A stretch of 33,929 nucleotides of DNA from an uncultured Sulfurovum sp. (GCA_902727905.1 CACVAR010000149.1:1-33929), one strand, 5' to 3'. Counted from the first letter of the stretch, positions 1 to 7,822 are shown. A program made the numbers and translations. The notes: generated by a model not told the origin, from the sequence alone.

Positions 1-71
1 CCACAACTATTATGCCCATTTTTTACGCTATTAATACTGCCACACTTTTTACATCTTGGTCTATGTCTCAT
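1..71 (-). CDS. Partial transposase N-terminus (InsA-like zinc ribbon)
   Basis: Only 23 full codons are visible before the left edge, starting at ATG 71-69. The peptide has CKKCGS followed by VKNG, then a His and a Cys, which matches the N-terminal zinc-ribbon of IS1/IS1595-type transposases (CxxCgS...vkNG...). The ribosome site is weak (AAGG about 13 bases upstream). An ATG at 79-77 in another frame stops at once. The role would be DNA binding of the transposon ends by a transposase subunit. The family is inferred from a very short peptide plus the IS1-like end next to it. Confidence 0.45.
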   Translation of the reverse strand, partial: MRHRPRCKKCGSINSVKNGHNSC

Positions 72-121
72 AAACTCATTATACCTTGCTACTCTTATCA
101 ACTAATTTGAGATGCACGACC
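1..121 (-). mobile_element. End of an IS1-family-like insertion sequence, cut by the window edge
   Basis: Read on the minus strand from 121, the sequence starts GGTCGTGCATCTCAAATTAG and continues TTGAT. This resembles the IS1 terminal repeat as I remember it (GGT..TGC..CCAACTTACTGAT). About 50 bases inside this end a reading frame begins with a zinc-ribbon start typical of InsA. This spacing and frame are as expected for IS1-like elements. The other end and the target duplication lie outside the window, so the boundary at 121 is inferred. Confidence 0.5.
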
Positions 122-428
122 AAAAAATAATACCAAAACCCATTTCAGCAATATTTATAAATAATAAAAATGTCATATTACTAATTAACAACAAAGTAAT
201 CATCACATAAAGTAAATGTATAAACTTATCATTCGAATATCCCACCATTAGAAGTGATAATATCGTAACAACTGCAGGGATAATTCCCCACAATAAAATA
301 ACCGTACTACTTATAACTAATTCCATCAACTCTACTGATAATACTTGATCTAGAACACTCAACAAAAATAAAAAACTTAAAGTGAAAAACAATATACTTA
401 CCACAACTTTTGTTTTTAAAGTTTTCAT
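102..428 (-). CDS. Small hypothetical membrane protein, 3' end probably replaced by IS insertion
   Basis: 108-aa protein. I start it at ATG 428 rather than at the longer in-frame ATG 512, because GAGAGGGG lies just upstream and the preceding kinase gene stops at 432-430, one base away, so the two are translationally coupled. It has three to four hydrophobic segments (roughly residues 6-24, 30-58, 68-90 and 93-103) and no recognisable family motif. The last six or so codons (after the Trp at 122-120) lie inside the inferred IS1-like end, and its TAG stop is IS sequence, so the natural C-terminus is probably lost. The function is unknown. Its place as third gene after tetR and an ABC1 kinase suggests it belongs to the same membrane-related operon. 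Confidence 0.6.
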   Translation of the reverse strand: MKTLKTKVVVSILFFTLSFLFLLSVLDQVLSVELMELVISSTVILLWGIIPAVVTILSLLMVGYSNDKFIHLLYVMITLLLISNMTFLLFINIAEMGFGIIFWSCISN

Positions 429-429
429 T

Positions 430-1764
430 TTACATCCCCTCTCTAACCAGTTTCTGTGCAAACCTCGTATCAATCGTCGCTTCCATCTTCTCAAATATAT
501 TGTAATACCCAAGTAAAGTGCGATCTATAAAAATATAATCTGCATTCACTTTATGTACAGCATGACGTTGACTCTTTTGTACTTTCATAATGGTGTTAAA
601 CCCACGTTGTGAAAAGTCAGCATTCTTTTTAAAATCAAACTTCTCTTCTTCAAAAATTTCAATGTAAATTCGATCTAAAGGTTTAATGGTTGACTGATAA
701 AAAGCTAACATCTCAGCTTTGTCTCCACGGTCTACCATATTCACATTGGCGTACTGTTCGGTTACCTCTTCATCTGATACTTTGTCAATGAGTAAAACAT
801 GTAGTTTTGAAAACTCTTTCAAAAACTCCTTGTCAACTTTTTTAACACAGCCAAAGTCAATCATGCCTAACATATTGTCAGTCATAAAAATGAAGTTACC
901 CGGATTTGGATCAGCATGTATCATCTTAAGTCTGTAAAGTCCTATGAAAAAAGAGTCAAATATGAGTTGAGCATAATGATTACGAACTGCTTCACTTGGA
1001 TTACTCTTTAGAAACTCTTCAAAGCCTTTCCCCTCTAAAAATGTAGACGTTAAAACACTCTTACTTGACAAGTTTTCAATAACGCTTGGCACAACGATGA
1101 GTTCATGATTTAAATGCTTTTCATAAAACTTTGTATTCGCTGCTTCCAACTCGTAGTTAACCTCTTCTGTCAAACGTTGTTCGACCTCTTGCATAAGATG
1201 GTCAATGTCTTGACCTTTAGCAAAACGTTTTAATCCAAAGTTGATAACTGACAAATCAGACTCAATACTTGACGCAATACCCGGATACTGAACTTTTACA
1301 GCCAAGGCTTTACCGTCTAAGGTCGCTTTATGCACCTGTCCTAAAGAAGCTGCGCCAAAGGCATTGTTGTCAAAAGTGTCAAACACATTTTGTGGATAAT
1401 CATGAAGCTCCTGTTTAATGATTTTTCGTATTAATGCTTTGTTAATAGGAGGAATTGAATTGAATGACTTAGAAATTTCATCCAAATACTCCTGTGGTAA
1501 AAAAGGCAAACCCAAAGCAATTTGTTGGGCAATCTTTACAGACACGCCTTTAAGTTCACCTAAAGAGTCTATGATGACCTTTGCAATCTGGGCATGCGTA
1601 TCTGACTTAGAAACTTCTTTCTCTTCTTTTGACATAAAAGCTCTTTTCACAGCTCCTTTACTAGAAACTACACTTATTTTGAACATCGCTTTTCCAGCTA
1701 CTTTTCCACGTGAAAGTTTGGTGATTGGGATTTTCTTTTGTAAAGTATCGTTATTGGTCTGCAT
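430..1764 (-). CDS. ABC1/AarF/UbiB-family atypical kinase
   Basis: 444 aa, the usual size for this family. Visible motifs: KIAQ at residues 77-80, where the family normally has KxGQ; the Ala-rich nucleotide loop GAASLGQV at 137-144; the VAIK-like lysine in AVKVQ (about K157); the catalytic loop HADPNPGN at 283-290; and the metal-binding DFG at 303-305. UbiB/COQ8 proteins are ATPases or kinases that support isoprenoid-quinone lipid metabolism. Campylobacterota use menaquinone, so the client here is uncertain. ATG 1764 lies 14 bases inside the end of tetR, showing translational coupling, and the small membrane-protein gene follows with a one-base gap. It is probably controlled by that TetR protein. 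The Gly-to-Ala change in KxGQ is the odd point. The family call is secure; the substrate is not known. Confidence 0.85.
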   Translation of the reverse strand: MQTNNDTLQKKIPITKLSRGKVAGKAMFKISVVSSKGAVKRAFMSKEEKEVSKSDTHAQIAKVIIDSLGELKGVSVKIAQQIALGLPFLPQEYLDEISKSFNSIPPINKALIRKIIKQELHDYPQNVFDTFDNNAFGAASLGQVHKATLDGKALAVKVQYPGIASSIESDLSVINFGLKRFAKGQDIDHLMQEVEQRLTEEVNYELEAANTKFYEKHLNHELIVVPSVIENLSSKSVLTSTFLEGKGFEEFLKSNPSEAVRNHYAQLIFDSFFIGLYRLKMIHADPNPGNFIFMTDNMLGMIDFGCVKKVDKEFLKEFSKLHVLLIDKVSDEEVTEQYANVNMVDRGDKAEMLAFYQSTIKPLDRIYIEIFEEEKFDFKKNADFSQRGFNTIMKVQKSQRHAVHKVNADYIFIDRTLLGYYNIFEKMEATIDTRFAQKLVREGM

Positions 1765-2494
1765 CTAAAACTCCTCTTAACTTTCGTTTCATTTTAGAAA
1801 AACCTGTCTTTTTTACAGAGAATCTTTCCAATGCTCCGAGCAGATGAGTTTTAAACAAAAACATCCCCAAATCATTGGCTCGGTTTAAAATATGTGATTG
1901 TAACAAGGCTTCAACTACCCCTAAAGAGTGGTCTATAAACTGTGTGGTATTTTCAAACATCTCAGAGTCGTCTTTTAGCCAATAAGCAACGACCATAATG
2001 TAATAGTCCCAAAAAAGTCTTGGTAAATGCTCTTCAAAAGGAGGGGTTGGAATCTCTTCGGCTTCAATGGCAATGATTAACATATCTGCCACCATGTCGG
2101 TAAACACTTCATTGTTTCCATAAAGTGCATCCAGTTTTAAACCACCTGATTGAAACACCATGTCAGAAATTTGTAAAATAAACTCTCTGTCTTCCAAATA
2201 AAGCTCTAATTCTGTCTCTATAAGTGTTTGTAGTTGTTCTCTAAGTGAATAAGTATGAAAATCTTCAATGCTTTGTAAAATCTCTGCTGTCTGCTTATGT
2301 TTTTCTTCAACATAGGCAAAAACAATTTTTTCTTTTGTTGAAAAGTAGTTGTAAATAGTAGGATTAGAGACTCCAGCATTCTTTGCCATCTCTCTCATCG
2401 AAGCATTTTTAAAGCCTTTTTCTATAATAAGATTGACAGCTTCTTCCAAGATTTTTGCTTTTGTTTGTTCTTTTGCTGACTTTGAGACCTTCAT
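1751..2494 (-). CDS. TetR/AcrR-family transcriptional regulator
   Basis: 247 aa. The N-terminal helix-turn-helix is clear at about residues 12-58 (AKILEEAVNLI..., ASMREMAKNAGVSNPTIYNYF, STKEKIVFAY), followed by an all-helical ligand/dimer domain with no recognisable ligand signature. The C-terminal tail is a little longer than in typical 190-210-aa members. AGGAG lies upstream of ATG 2494. It heads an operon with the ABC1 kinase (14-base overlap) and a small membrane protein, so the likely role is autoregulation and control of those genes, probably in response to a hydrophobic or membrane-derived ligand (inference). The gene is divergent from the CAP-domain gene, so a shared control region is possible. 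Confidence 0.88.
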   Translation of the reverse strand: MKVSKSAKEQTKAKILEEAVNLIIEKGFKNASMREMAKNAGVSNPTIYNYFSTKEKIVFAYVEEKHKQTAEILQSIEDFHTYSLREQLQTLIETELELYLEDREFILQISDMVFQSGGLKLDALYGNNEVFTDMVADMLIIAIEAEEIPTPPFEEHLPRLFWDYYIMVVAYWLKDDSEMFENTTQFIDHSLGVVEALLQSHILNRANDLGMFLFKTHLLGALERFSVKKTGFSKMKRKLRGVLDADQ

Positions 2495-2517
2495 AAATAC
2501 TCCTAAAGTTTTAAATA

Positions 2518-2575
2518 TTTAACTAAGTATAGTAAAAATAGCAATATTTGTCAATATTTTATATACTAAATTAAA
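2518..2575. promoter_or_regulatory. Candidate TetR operator region in divergent promoter
   Basis: An imperfect inverted repeat of 14 bases (2518-2531 against 2562-2575, 12 of 14 matching, core AAGTATA...TATACT) flanks two AATATT repeats directly upstream of tetR. This is a plausible autoregulatory site, but the region is very AT-rich and the match could be chance. Confidence 0.25.
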
Positions 2576-2660
2576 ATTTTAATTTTATTCTCTATTTTAT
2601 AGTTAATTTGTATTATTTATTGTTATAATTTTAATGGGTTAAATAATGATGACCCTAATG

Positions 2661-2695
2661 CACAAGAAGTATTTTAGTTACAGATACTTCTTGTG
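2661..2695. repeat. Perfect 12-bp inverted repeat (hairpin) upstream of CAP gene
   Basis: CACAAGAAGTAT (2661-2672) pairs exactly with ATACTTCTTGTG (2684-2695) around an 11-base loop. It lies between divergent genes, so a terminator is not expected here; it would fall in the 5' leader of the CAP gene. The arms resemble those of the inverted repeat at 6991-7100 (shared core CACAAGAAG / CTTCTTGTG plus TAG), so both may be copies of one element. Confidence 0.6.
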
Positions 2696-2732
2696 TTAGT
2701 GTCGTGCATCTATAAATATAATGGAGAGTATC

Positions 2733-3959
2733 ATGAAAAAACAATCGCATACTTTTATAATAGGAGGATTTGTCCTCTTTGCTACATACCTCTATTATCT
2801 TTCAGCTACACCTATCCCTGATCCCTTAACAATTAAAGAAGTACCCAAATTAAATATTCAAGTAGAAGAACAAAATGCACTTAACTATCTAAACTCTTTA
2901 CGCATAGGTGCTGGTCTTGTTCCTTTTCAAAGTCAACACCAACTAAATAAAGCAGCTAGAAGTCATGCCAACTATTTAACGAACCATTTTACTTATGGAC
3001 ACCAACAACAAGCAATACATAAAGATTTTACTGGAAAGTTTGCTTCCTCGCGTGTAACCCATGCAGGCTATGCTACTCCTCTAGTGATAGAAAATGTTTC
3101 AACCCATAATCAAAACTATAAAGAGTCAATCAATGGTCTTTTCTCTGCCATCTACCACCGTTTAGCATTTTTGGATTTTCGTTCAGATGCTATAGGTATT
3201 GGTATTAGCCAACATAGACATCAAAAACAGCAAACAGCTTTTGTTTATAATATGAGTTCAAAAACCTTAGAAACACTCTACAAAAAAAATAAAAATGCAA
3301 GCTCTACAGAGATTAATCAAGCGCTGAATAGTAATAAAAAACGTAATCAAAATGTTGTTATTTATCCTTTTAACAAGCAACAAGGCGTACCTCCTGCATT
3401 TTTTGATGAACTACCAGACCCTCTCCCAGAGCATAAAGTAAGTGGTTTCCCTATAAGTGTTTCTTTTAATTCAGCTTTTCATAAAGAGGGGAAACTCTTA
3501 AAGTTTGAACTCTATAATAATGATGGTGTTCAAATACATAATACGTTAAAATTTAACCATCAAACAGATCCCAACAAACGTTTAGAAAAACTAGACTTCG
3601 TGCTTTTCCCACTAAAAAGACTTGAATGGAATAGTAAGTACCATGTAAAATTCCTAGCAATTATTGATAAAGAGATAGTAAGTAAAGAGTGGAGTTTTCA
3701 AACACAAAAATTTAATATACCTCTTCATGTTATCAATCATAACAATCATGTTTTTACCGTTAAAGAAAATCACTCTCGTATTTTTTATTTTCCTCCAACA
3801 TCTAAAGTAGATCTATTACAAGATATTGCTTATCCTTCTAATGTAGACATTGAGTTTATAGACAAAAACACCATTAAACTAACAGCCCTCGCCAGTATAC
3901 AACGTAAACAAAAACTATCCATTGGGAAATACCATTTAACTTTAGACATCAGAAGATAA
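2733..3959 (+). CDS. CAP-domain (SCP/PR-1-like) secreted protein
   Basis: 408 aa. I chose ATG 2733 over the in-frame ATG 2721 because GGAGAG, lying inside the upstream codons, is well placed as ribosome site for 2733. The N-terminus has a signal-anchor-like hydrophobic stretch (about residues 8-25), so the protein is probably periplasmic or membrane-tethered. The CAP domain covers roughly residues 45-195: ALNYLNSLRIGAG, LNKAARSHANYL, YGHQ, IENVST, YHRLAFLDFRSDAIGIG. The C-terminal half (about 235-405) looks like a beta-rich domain of unknown name. Bacterial CAP proteins are poorly understood envelope proteins. The next gene, an RNA methyltransferase, starts 17 bases downstream and is probably co-transcribed. 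Confidence 0.8.
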   Translation: MKKQSHTFIIGGFVLFATYLYYLSATPIPDPLTIKEVPKLNIQVEEQNALNYLNSLRIGAGLVPFQSQHQLNKAARSHANYLTNHFTYGHQQQAIHKDFTGKFASSRVTHAGYATPLVIENVSTHNQNYKESINGLFSAIYHRLAFLDFRSDAIGIGISQHRHQKQQTAFVYNMSSKTLETLYKKNKNASSTEINQALNSNKKRNQNVVIYPFNKQQGVPPAFFDELPDPLPEHKVSGFPISVSFNSAFHKEGKLLKFELYNNDGVQIHNTLKFNHQTDPNKRLEKLDFVLFPLKRLEWNSKYHVKFLAIIDKEIVSKEWSFQTQKFNIPLHVINHNNHVFTVKENHSRIFYFPPTSKVDLLQDIAYPSNVDIEFIDKNTIKLTALASIQRKQKLSIGKYHLTLDIRR

Positions 3960-3976
3960 TGCTGATATAATTCTTT

Positions 3977-4753
3977 ATGTATTTAACCAGCATTGACAAT
4001 CCCAATATTCCAGAACTTCTTATTTATCAACAACTTCGTGACAATGCTTTTACAGAAGACAACTCTTTTATTGCCGACTCAGCTAAAGTTGTAAACCTAA
4101 TCTTGGAAACTGGTATAGAGGTAAAAAGTATATTTGCTACGCAAGAGTACTATAATGAGTTCGCTACACTTATAGAAAAAAAGAACATCCCTAAACTTTA
4201 TGTTGCAACAAAAGAACTCATGCAAACCATTGTTGGACATAAAGTACACCACAATGTTATGTTACATGGCATACGTCCTAGTCAAATAAAGATTAATGCA
4301 CTGGACAAAGAGATTGTCATGCTAGACAACATTACTTCAAGTGAAAATGTAGGCTCCATAGCCCGTTCAGCTACTGCTTTAGGCATAAACTCTTATATGC
4401 TACCCAAACAAGGTCCTCACCCCTTTGGGAGACGTGCTTTAAGAGTTTCTATGGGACATACAAGCCACTTAAAGACACATCTATATGATGATATAAAAAC
4501 CACACTCAAAGAGCTAAAGACTAGGGGTTACACCATTTATGCAGCTGAAATTACTGAAACATCAACTCCCTTGTCTAAAGTAACAGTTTCGGATAAATGG
4601 GTTTTACTCATGGGTCATGAAGGTCATGGCATTTCAGAAGATATACTAGAACTCTGTTCAGAAGTGGTACACATAGAAATGGAACCCAACATTAAAAGTT
4701 TTAACGTTGCTGTAGCAGCTTCAATTCTTATGTATAAATTTAAATTTAAATAA
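3977..4753 (+). CDS. SpoU/TrmH-family RNA 2'-O-ribose methyltransferase
   Basis: 258 aa. The three SPOUT motifs are visible: motif 1 NITSSENVGSIARSA (about residues 117-131) with the catalytic Arg, motif 2 LLMGHEGHGIS (about 211-221), and motif 3 IEMEPNIKSFNVAVAASI (about 233-250), which forms the trefoil knot that binds AdoMet. An N-terminal substrate-binding region of about 110 residues precedes it, as in RlmB/TsnR-like enzymes. It methylates a ribose 2'-OH in rRNA or tRNA; the target base cannot be told from the sequence. It is cotranscribed with the CAP-domain gene. Confidence 0.88.
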   Translation: MYLTSIDNPNIPELLIYQQLRDNAFTEDNSFIADSAKVVNLILETGIEVKSIFATQEYYNEFATLIEKKNIPKLYVATKELMQTIVGHKVHHNVMLHGIRPSQIKINALDKEIVMLDNITSSENVGSIARSATALGINSYMLPKQGPHPFGRRALRVSMGHTSHLKTHLYDDIKTTLKELKTRGYTIYAAEITETSTPLSKVTVSDKWVLLMGHEGHGISEDILELCSEVVHIEMEPNIKSFNVAVAASILMYKFKFK

Positions 4754-4803
4754 AAAATTTAATATTTCACAATTAAAACACAACTTTAATTTATACTTAT
4801 GCC

Positions 4804-4919
4804 ATGAGAGTCATTCATACTGTTTTCCCTTCATGATGATTTTACTGGCTCTCATCAATTAGCTTTTACTTCATACTTTTCTCTTCCCACCCGACTTTAT
4901 TTGGTCAGGGTAAAAGCTA
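4804..4919 (+). other. Structured non-coding stretch with two hairpins (possible small RNA or leader)
   Basis: The 257-base gap between the methyltransferase and the ADP-ribosylglycohydrolase-like gene holds two stems: ATGAGAGTCA (4804-4813) with TGGCTCTCAT (4846-4855; nine Watson-Crick pairs and one G-U), and TAGCTTTTAC (4860-4869) with GTAAAAGCTA (4910-4919; perfect 10 bp), followed by TTTTATTACT. A TATACTTAT -10-like box lies just before the first stem. It could be a small RNA with its own terminator, the terminator of the upstream operon, or a leader of the next gene. No known riboswitch signature was recognised. Confidence 0.4.
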
Positions 4920-5010
4920 TTTTATTACTACATTAATAAATCATCATACTTTTTTCTCCTTTTAATACTTCTTTAGATACATTGTCGCTAACTAGCATAG
5001 AGGAATAACA

Positions 5011-5898
5011 ATGAAAACTGACAAACTAAAAGGACTCATTTGGTGTTCACTACTTGGTGATGCCTATAGCTTAGGGGGACATTGGATTTATGACCAAGAA
5101 CAACTAGCAAACTCTACCCTTAACTTTAATGGTTTAAACGACCCACTATCTAACTATCATTCTACTAAAAAAGCAGGAGACTTTACCCACTATGGAGACC
5201 AAACAGTTTGGCTTTTAGAACACTTACAAGAAACCAAGAGCTATGATCCGTTTGATTATGCTAGCTACTGGCAAAAGAGCATGAGTAACTACAATGGATA
5301 TAAAGATGGTGCATCTGAAGCTTCTTTAAAAAACCTTAATGATGGGAAATCTTTTATGGGCTGTGGGTCTGACTCTACCGATTTATCAATTGTAGGTAGA
5401 CATTCTCCTTTATTGTTTACATTAAAAAATATAGATGAATTATTAGAGAGTATTAAACTCCATAACTGTTTAACACATTTAAGTAAAGAGACTTTAGATG
5501 CGAGTAAATATATTATGGAAGTTACGTTGGCAATGATCTATGATTTAGATGTTGAAAAAACTTTAAAGGAACGTTCAGTCTTTTATGGTGATATGGTTGA
5601 GGAAGAAGTTTCAAAAGCTTTTTTATTAAAGAACAAACCTGCTAATGAAGCACTACAAGAACTAGGTATCTCATGTGATGTCAAAGGTGGTTTAGCCTCA
5701 ACTGTCTATTTACTCCTTAACTATCACAATGATTTTACTGCTTTACTCAAAGCTAATCTACTCGCAGGAGGAGACTCAGCATCAAGAGCAATGGTTGCTG
5801 GAATGGTTGTGGGGGCAAAATATGGTTTTGAAGCTACTAAGCCAGCATGGATAAAAGAGCTTAATCAATATGAAAAGTTAAGTGAACTTATCAATTAA
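5011..5898 (+). CDS. ADP-ribosylglycohydrolase-family protein with divergent metal-site motifs
   Basis: 295 aa, full length for the DraG/ARH family. The N-terminal LLGDAYSLGGHWIYD (about residues 14-28) and the C-terminal LLAGGDSASRAMVAG (251-265) place it in the family. The usual T-D-D metal motif is GDFTHYGDQT (56-65) here, and the C-terminal GDTDT is GGDSAS (253-258), so several Asp ligands of the Mg pair are replaced. Classical enzymes remove ADP-ribose from protein arginine or from small molecules. With these changes the substrate may differ or activity may be lost (inference). It is a single gene with leader hairpins upstream, convergent with the next gene 10 bases away. Family call good; function uncertain. 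Confidence 0.78.
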   Translation: MKTDKLKGLIWCSLLGDAYSLGGHWIYDQEQLANSTLNFNGLNDPLSNYHSTKKAGDFTHYGDQTVWLLEHLQETKSYDPFDYASYWQKSMSNYNGYKDGASEASLKNLNDGKSFMGCGSDSTDLSIVGRHSPLLFTLKNIDELLESIKLHNCLTHLSKETLDASKYIMEVTLAMIYDLDVEKTLKERSVFYGDMVEEEVSKAFLLKNKPANEALQELGISCDVKGGLASTVYLLLNYHNDFTALLKANLLAGGDSASRAMVAGMVVGAKYGFEATKPAWIKELNQYEKLSELIN

Positions 5899-5908
5899 GC
5901 TTTGTGAG

Positions 5909-6403
5909 TCATAAAGTGAACAGCTTTAAATAGATAAATATAAGTACTATTCCCCCAACAGCAAAAAAGAAATGCTCCTTTGGGTTTGACTCAATAAAGA
6001 AAATATCCATAGATTTATTGTTAGAAAGAAAGTAAATAGGAACAATAAAGAGTAACGCCCAAACCACATTAGTCAATATCACTTCCATGCTGCTAAAAAT
6101 TTCCTCATAATCAACAGAGAAAAGAAGTACGGAGCTATCCAGTAAAAAGTTTGCTACGAAAGGAAATAGTGCTATACTGTAAAGTGTCACCAAAGTAAAT
6201 GCTCTTGCGAACTTACAACGAAGTAAAATACCAGCAATCATAAAAATACCCAAAAGAATGGGTAAAATTTTTATTAAGAGTGGGGTTTCTTCATCTATTA
6301 TCACTTGCACTAGCAGAAAACTTAATGCGAAGGCTATTAACCAAATAATCACTACTGTTAATTTCTTTTTAAAAGAACTTCCATCAGAGTAAAGCGTTAA
6401 CAT
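5909..6403 (-). CDS. Hypothetical multi-pass membrane protein
   Basis: 164 aa with about five hydrophobic helices (roughly residues 14-34, 42-61, 67-88, 106-127 and 145-162) and short charged loops. AAGGA lies upstream of ATG 6403. No family motif was recognised. It is convergent with the ADP-ribosylglycohydrolase-like gene (10 bases apart) and divergent from the truncated haemoglobin gene, so it is transcribed alone. No function is proposed. Confidence 0.6.
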   Translation of the reverse strand: MLTLYSDGSSFKKKLTVVIIWLIAFALSFLLVQVIIDEETPLLIKILPILLGIFMIAGILLRCKFARAFTLVTLYSIALFPFVANFLLDSSVLLFSVDYEEIFSSMEVILTNVVWALLFIVPIYFLSNNKSMDIFFIESNPKEHFFFAVGGIVLIFIYLKLFTL

Positions 6404-6540
6404 ATGTTTTTCCTTATTTCTATATGTTACATTATATCAAATATATATTATTCTATAATAAGATTATTTAGTCAATTTTATTTATTAAGTATTAAGTTAT
6501 TTTCTACTATAAATAGCTCCATATAATATGAAGGTAAAAC

Positions 6541-6981
6541 ATGAACTACAGTATCATCCCACACAATGCAAATTACGTTCCACAAGTACAAAAACCAAAC
6601 GCAACATTCTTAGCTCAGGTTGGTGAACAGGGAATTCGAGACTTACTATCACGTTTTTATGTCTGTTTAGACCAAAGTGCCATTAGAGACATATTTCCAG
6701 CTAAAGATGCTGCAGAGATGGAAAAGGCTGCACAAACTTCTGCTGACTTTTTCATACAAATCTGTGGTGGACCAGCCTATTTTAACCAGAGACATGGAAT
6801 GCCTAAAATGCGTCAAAGACATATGCCTTTTACCATTACAGCTGAAGGAAGACTTCATTGGTTAATTTGTTTTGAAAATGCATTACAACCTTTAGAGAGT
6901 TCAGTTAAAGAGGAAGACTTACAAAGTTTTTGGGATTATCTTAATACTTTTTCAATTATGATGATTAATGCGCACGGTTAG
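6541..6981 (+). CDS. Group II truncated haemoglobin
   Basis: 146 aa. The trHb2 landmarks line up with the mycobacterial trHbO pattern: B10 Tyr40 in RFY, a CD1 aromatic at Phe52 (IFPA), the group-II block GGPAYFNQRHGMPKMRQRHM at 76-95 with proximal F8 His94, and G8 Trp107 in LHWL. It has an N-terminal extension of about 18 residues. Such proteins bind O2, NO or peroxide-level oxidants in the cytoplasm and are usually linked to redox or nitrosative stress. Campylobacter's well-known truncated globin is group III, so this is a different class. It has its own divergent promoter region; the gene is followed by the inverted-repeat element at 6991. Confidence 0.88.
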   Translation: MNYSIIPHNANYVPQVQKPNATFLAQVGEQGIRDLLSRFYVCLDQSAIRDIFPAKDAAEMEKAAQTSADFFIQICGGPAYFNQRHGMPKMRQRHMPFTITAEGRLHWLICFENALQPLESSVKEEDLQSFWDYLNTFSIMMINAHG

Positions 6982-6990
6982 GAGTTAAGT

Positions 6991-7100
6991 CCTAACACAA
7001 GAAGTAAAAGGGAGGAAGAATATAATGAATTTAGGGAGGTTTCATTAGAAATAATATAAGCTTAGTAAAACTAAGCGTTACAAAACCTTCTTGTGCTAGG
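6991..7100. repeat. 110-bp inverted-repeat element between trHb and DUF4178 genes
   Basis: CCTAACACAAGAAG (6991-7004) pairs with CTTCTTGTGCTAGG (7087-7100), 13 of 14 bases. Inside is a second perfect stem, GCTTAG/CTAAGC (7060-7076, loop TAAAA). The whole could fold as one long structured RNA or be a small non-autonomous mobile element. The arms share their core with the hairpin at 2661-2695. It sits about 10 bases after the haemoglobin stop and about 100 before the DUF4178 operon, so it may also end transcription. Confidence 0.5.
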
Positions 7101-7204
7101 CTTGACGTATTATATAAGTATTTCGTGTATAATATGTGTAGTAATATAGCTTATACAAATAATTATTAAAATAATAAATTATACCTAAGGAAAATCTTTA
7201 GCTC

Positions 7205-7822
7205 ATGTCAAACCCAAAAGAGACTGAAAAACATCATAACTGTCCACAGTGTGGAGATAGACTCAGTATATTTTTTAAGTACTCTAAACTCATTAAGTGT
7301 CAATCATGTAACTCCTCAATTTTTTTAGAAGATGAAAGTGTCAAACTTATTGGTGAAAGTTCCGTATTAAGTTCTGAGCCATCTCTTATTCAACTCTATC
7401 AAAGATTCAAACTCCAAGGAAAAACATTTATACCCCTAGGAAAAATACGTTATGACTATGGTCGAGGTTTTTGGGAAGAGTGGTTTTTAAATGATGAACG
7501 CAACAAAGAGTTTTGGCTTAGTATTGATGAGGGTGATTTTGTTTTAGAAGAAAAAAATAAGCTCTCTCTTCCTTTTAAAGACTTTTCTAAATTTACAGTT
7601 GGATCTCGTCATGGTAAATACATTGTCACTGAAAAAGGTGAAGGTACTTGTATAGGTTTTGACGGTGAACTAGCAGAAGAAATTAAAATGGGTGAAAAAC
7701 ACCAATATATTCATCTAAGTCAAGGTGGTGGTAACCTTGTCACACTTGAGTTGACAAAAACATCAAGCCAAACTTTTAAAGGTAAATGGATTGACCCCTT
7801 GGACATTGAGGTACTTAACTAA
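7205..7822 (+). CDS. DUF4178-type protein with N-terminal zinc ribbon
   Basis: 205 aa, soluble. Zinc-ribbon cysteines occur as CPQCG (about residues 14-18) and CQSC (32-35). A DUF4178-like beta domain follows, with IPLGKIRYDYGRGFWEEWFL (about 77-96) and WLSIDEGDF. No membrane segment. The stop codon overlaps the start of the next gene by one base (TAATG), so it is translationally coupled to a second DUF4178 protein. DUF4178 has no established biochemical function; as I recall, it is often found near DUF350 and spermidine-synthase-like genes, both present at 19965-21698. It is probably the cytoplasmic member of a pair acting with its membrane-bound neighbour (inference). Confidence 0.75.
   Translation: MSNPKETEKHHNCPQCGDRLSIFFKYSKLIKCQSCNSSIFLEDESVKLIGESSVLSSEPSLIQLYQRFKLQGKTFIPLGKIRYDYGRGFWEEWFLNDERNKEFWLSIDEGDFVLEEKNKLSLPFKDFSKFTVGSRHGKYIVTEKGEGTCIGFDGELAEEIKMGEKHQYIHLSQGGGNLVTLELTKTSSQTFKGKWIDPLDIEVLN

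Noticed and set aside
110..2711. tetR-kinase block as a composite mobile element flanked by the 11-mer
   Set aside because: Only 11 bases match, expected by chance in 34 kb, and the genes look like a normal operon; kept only as a low-interest note.
4905..4912. GGTCAGGG as part of a signal-recognition-particle RNA
   Set aside because: The GGAAGG partner loop and the typical stem are missing; short match only.
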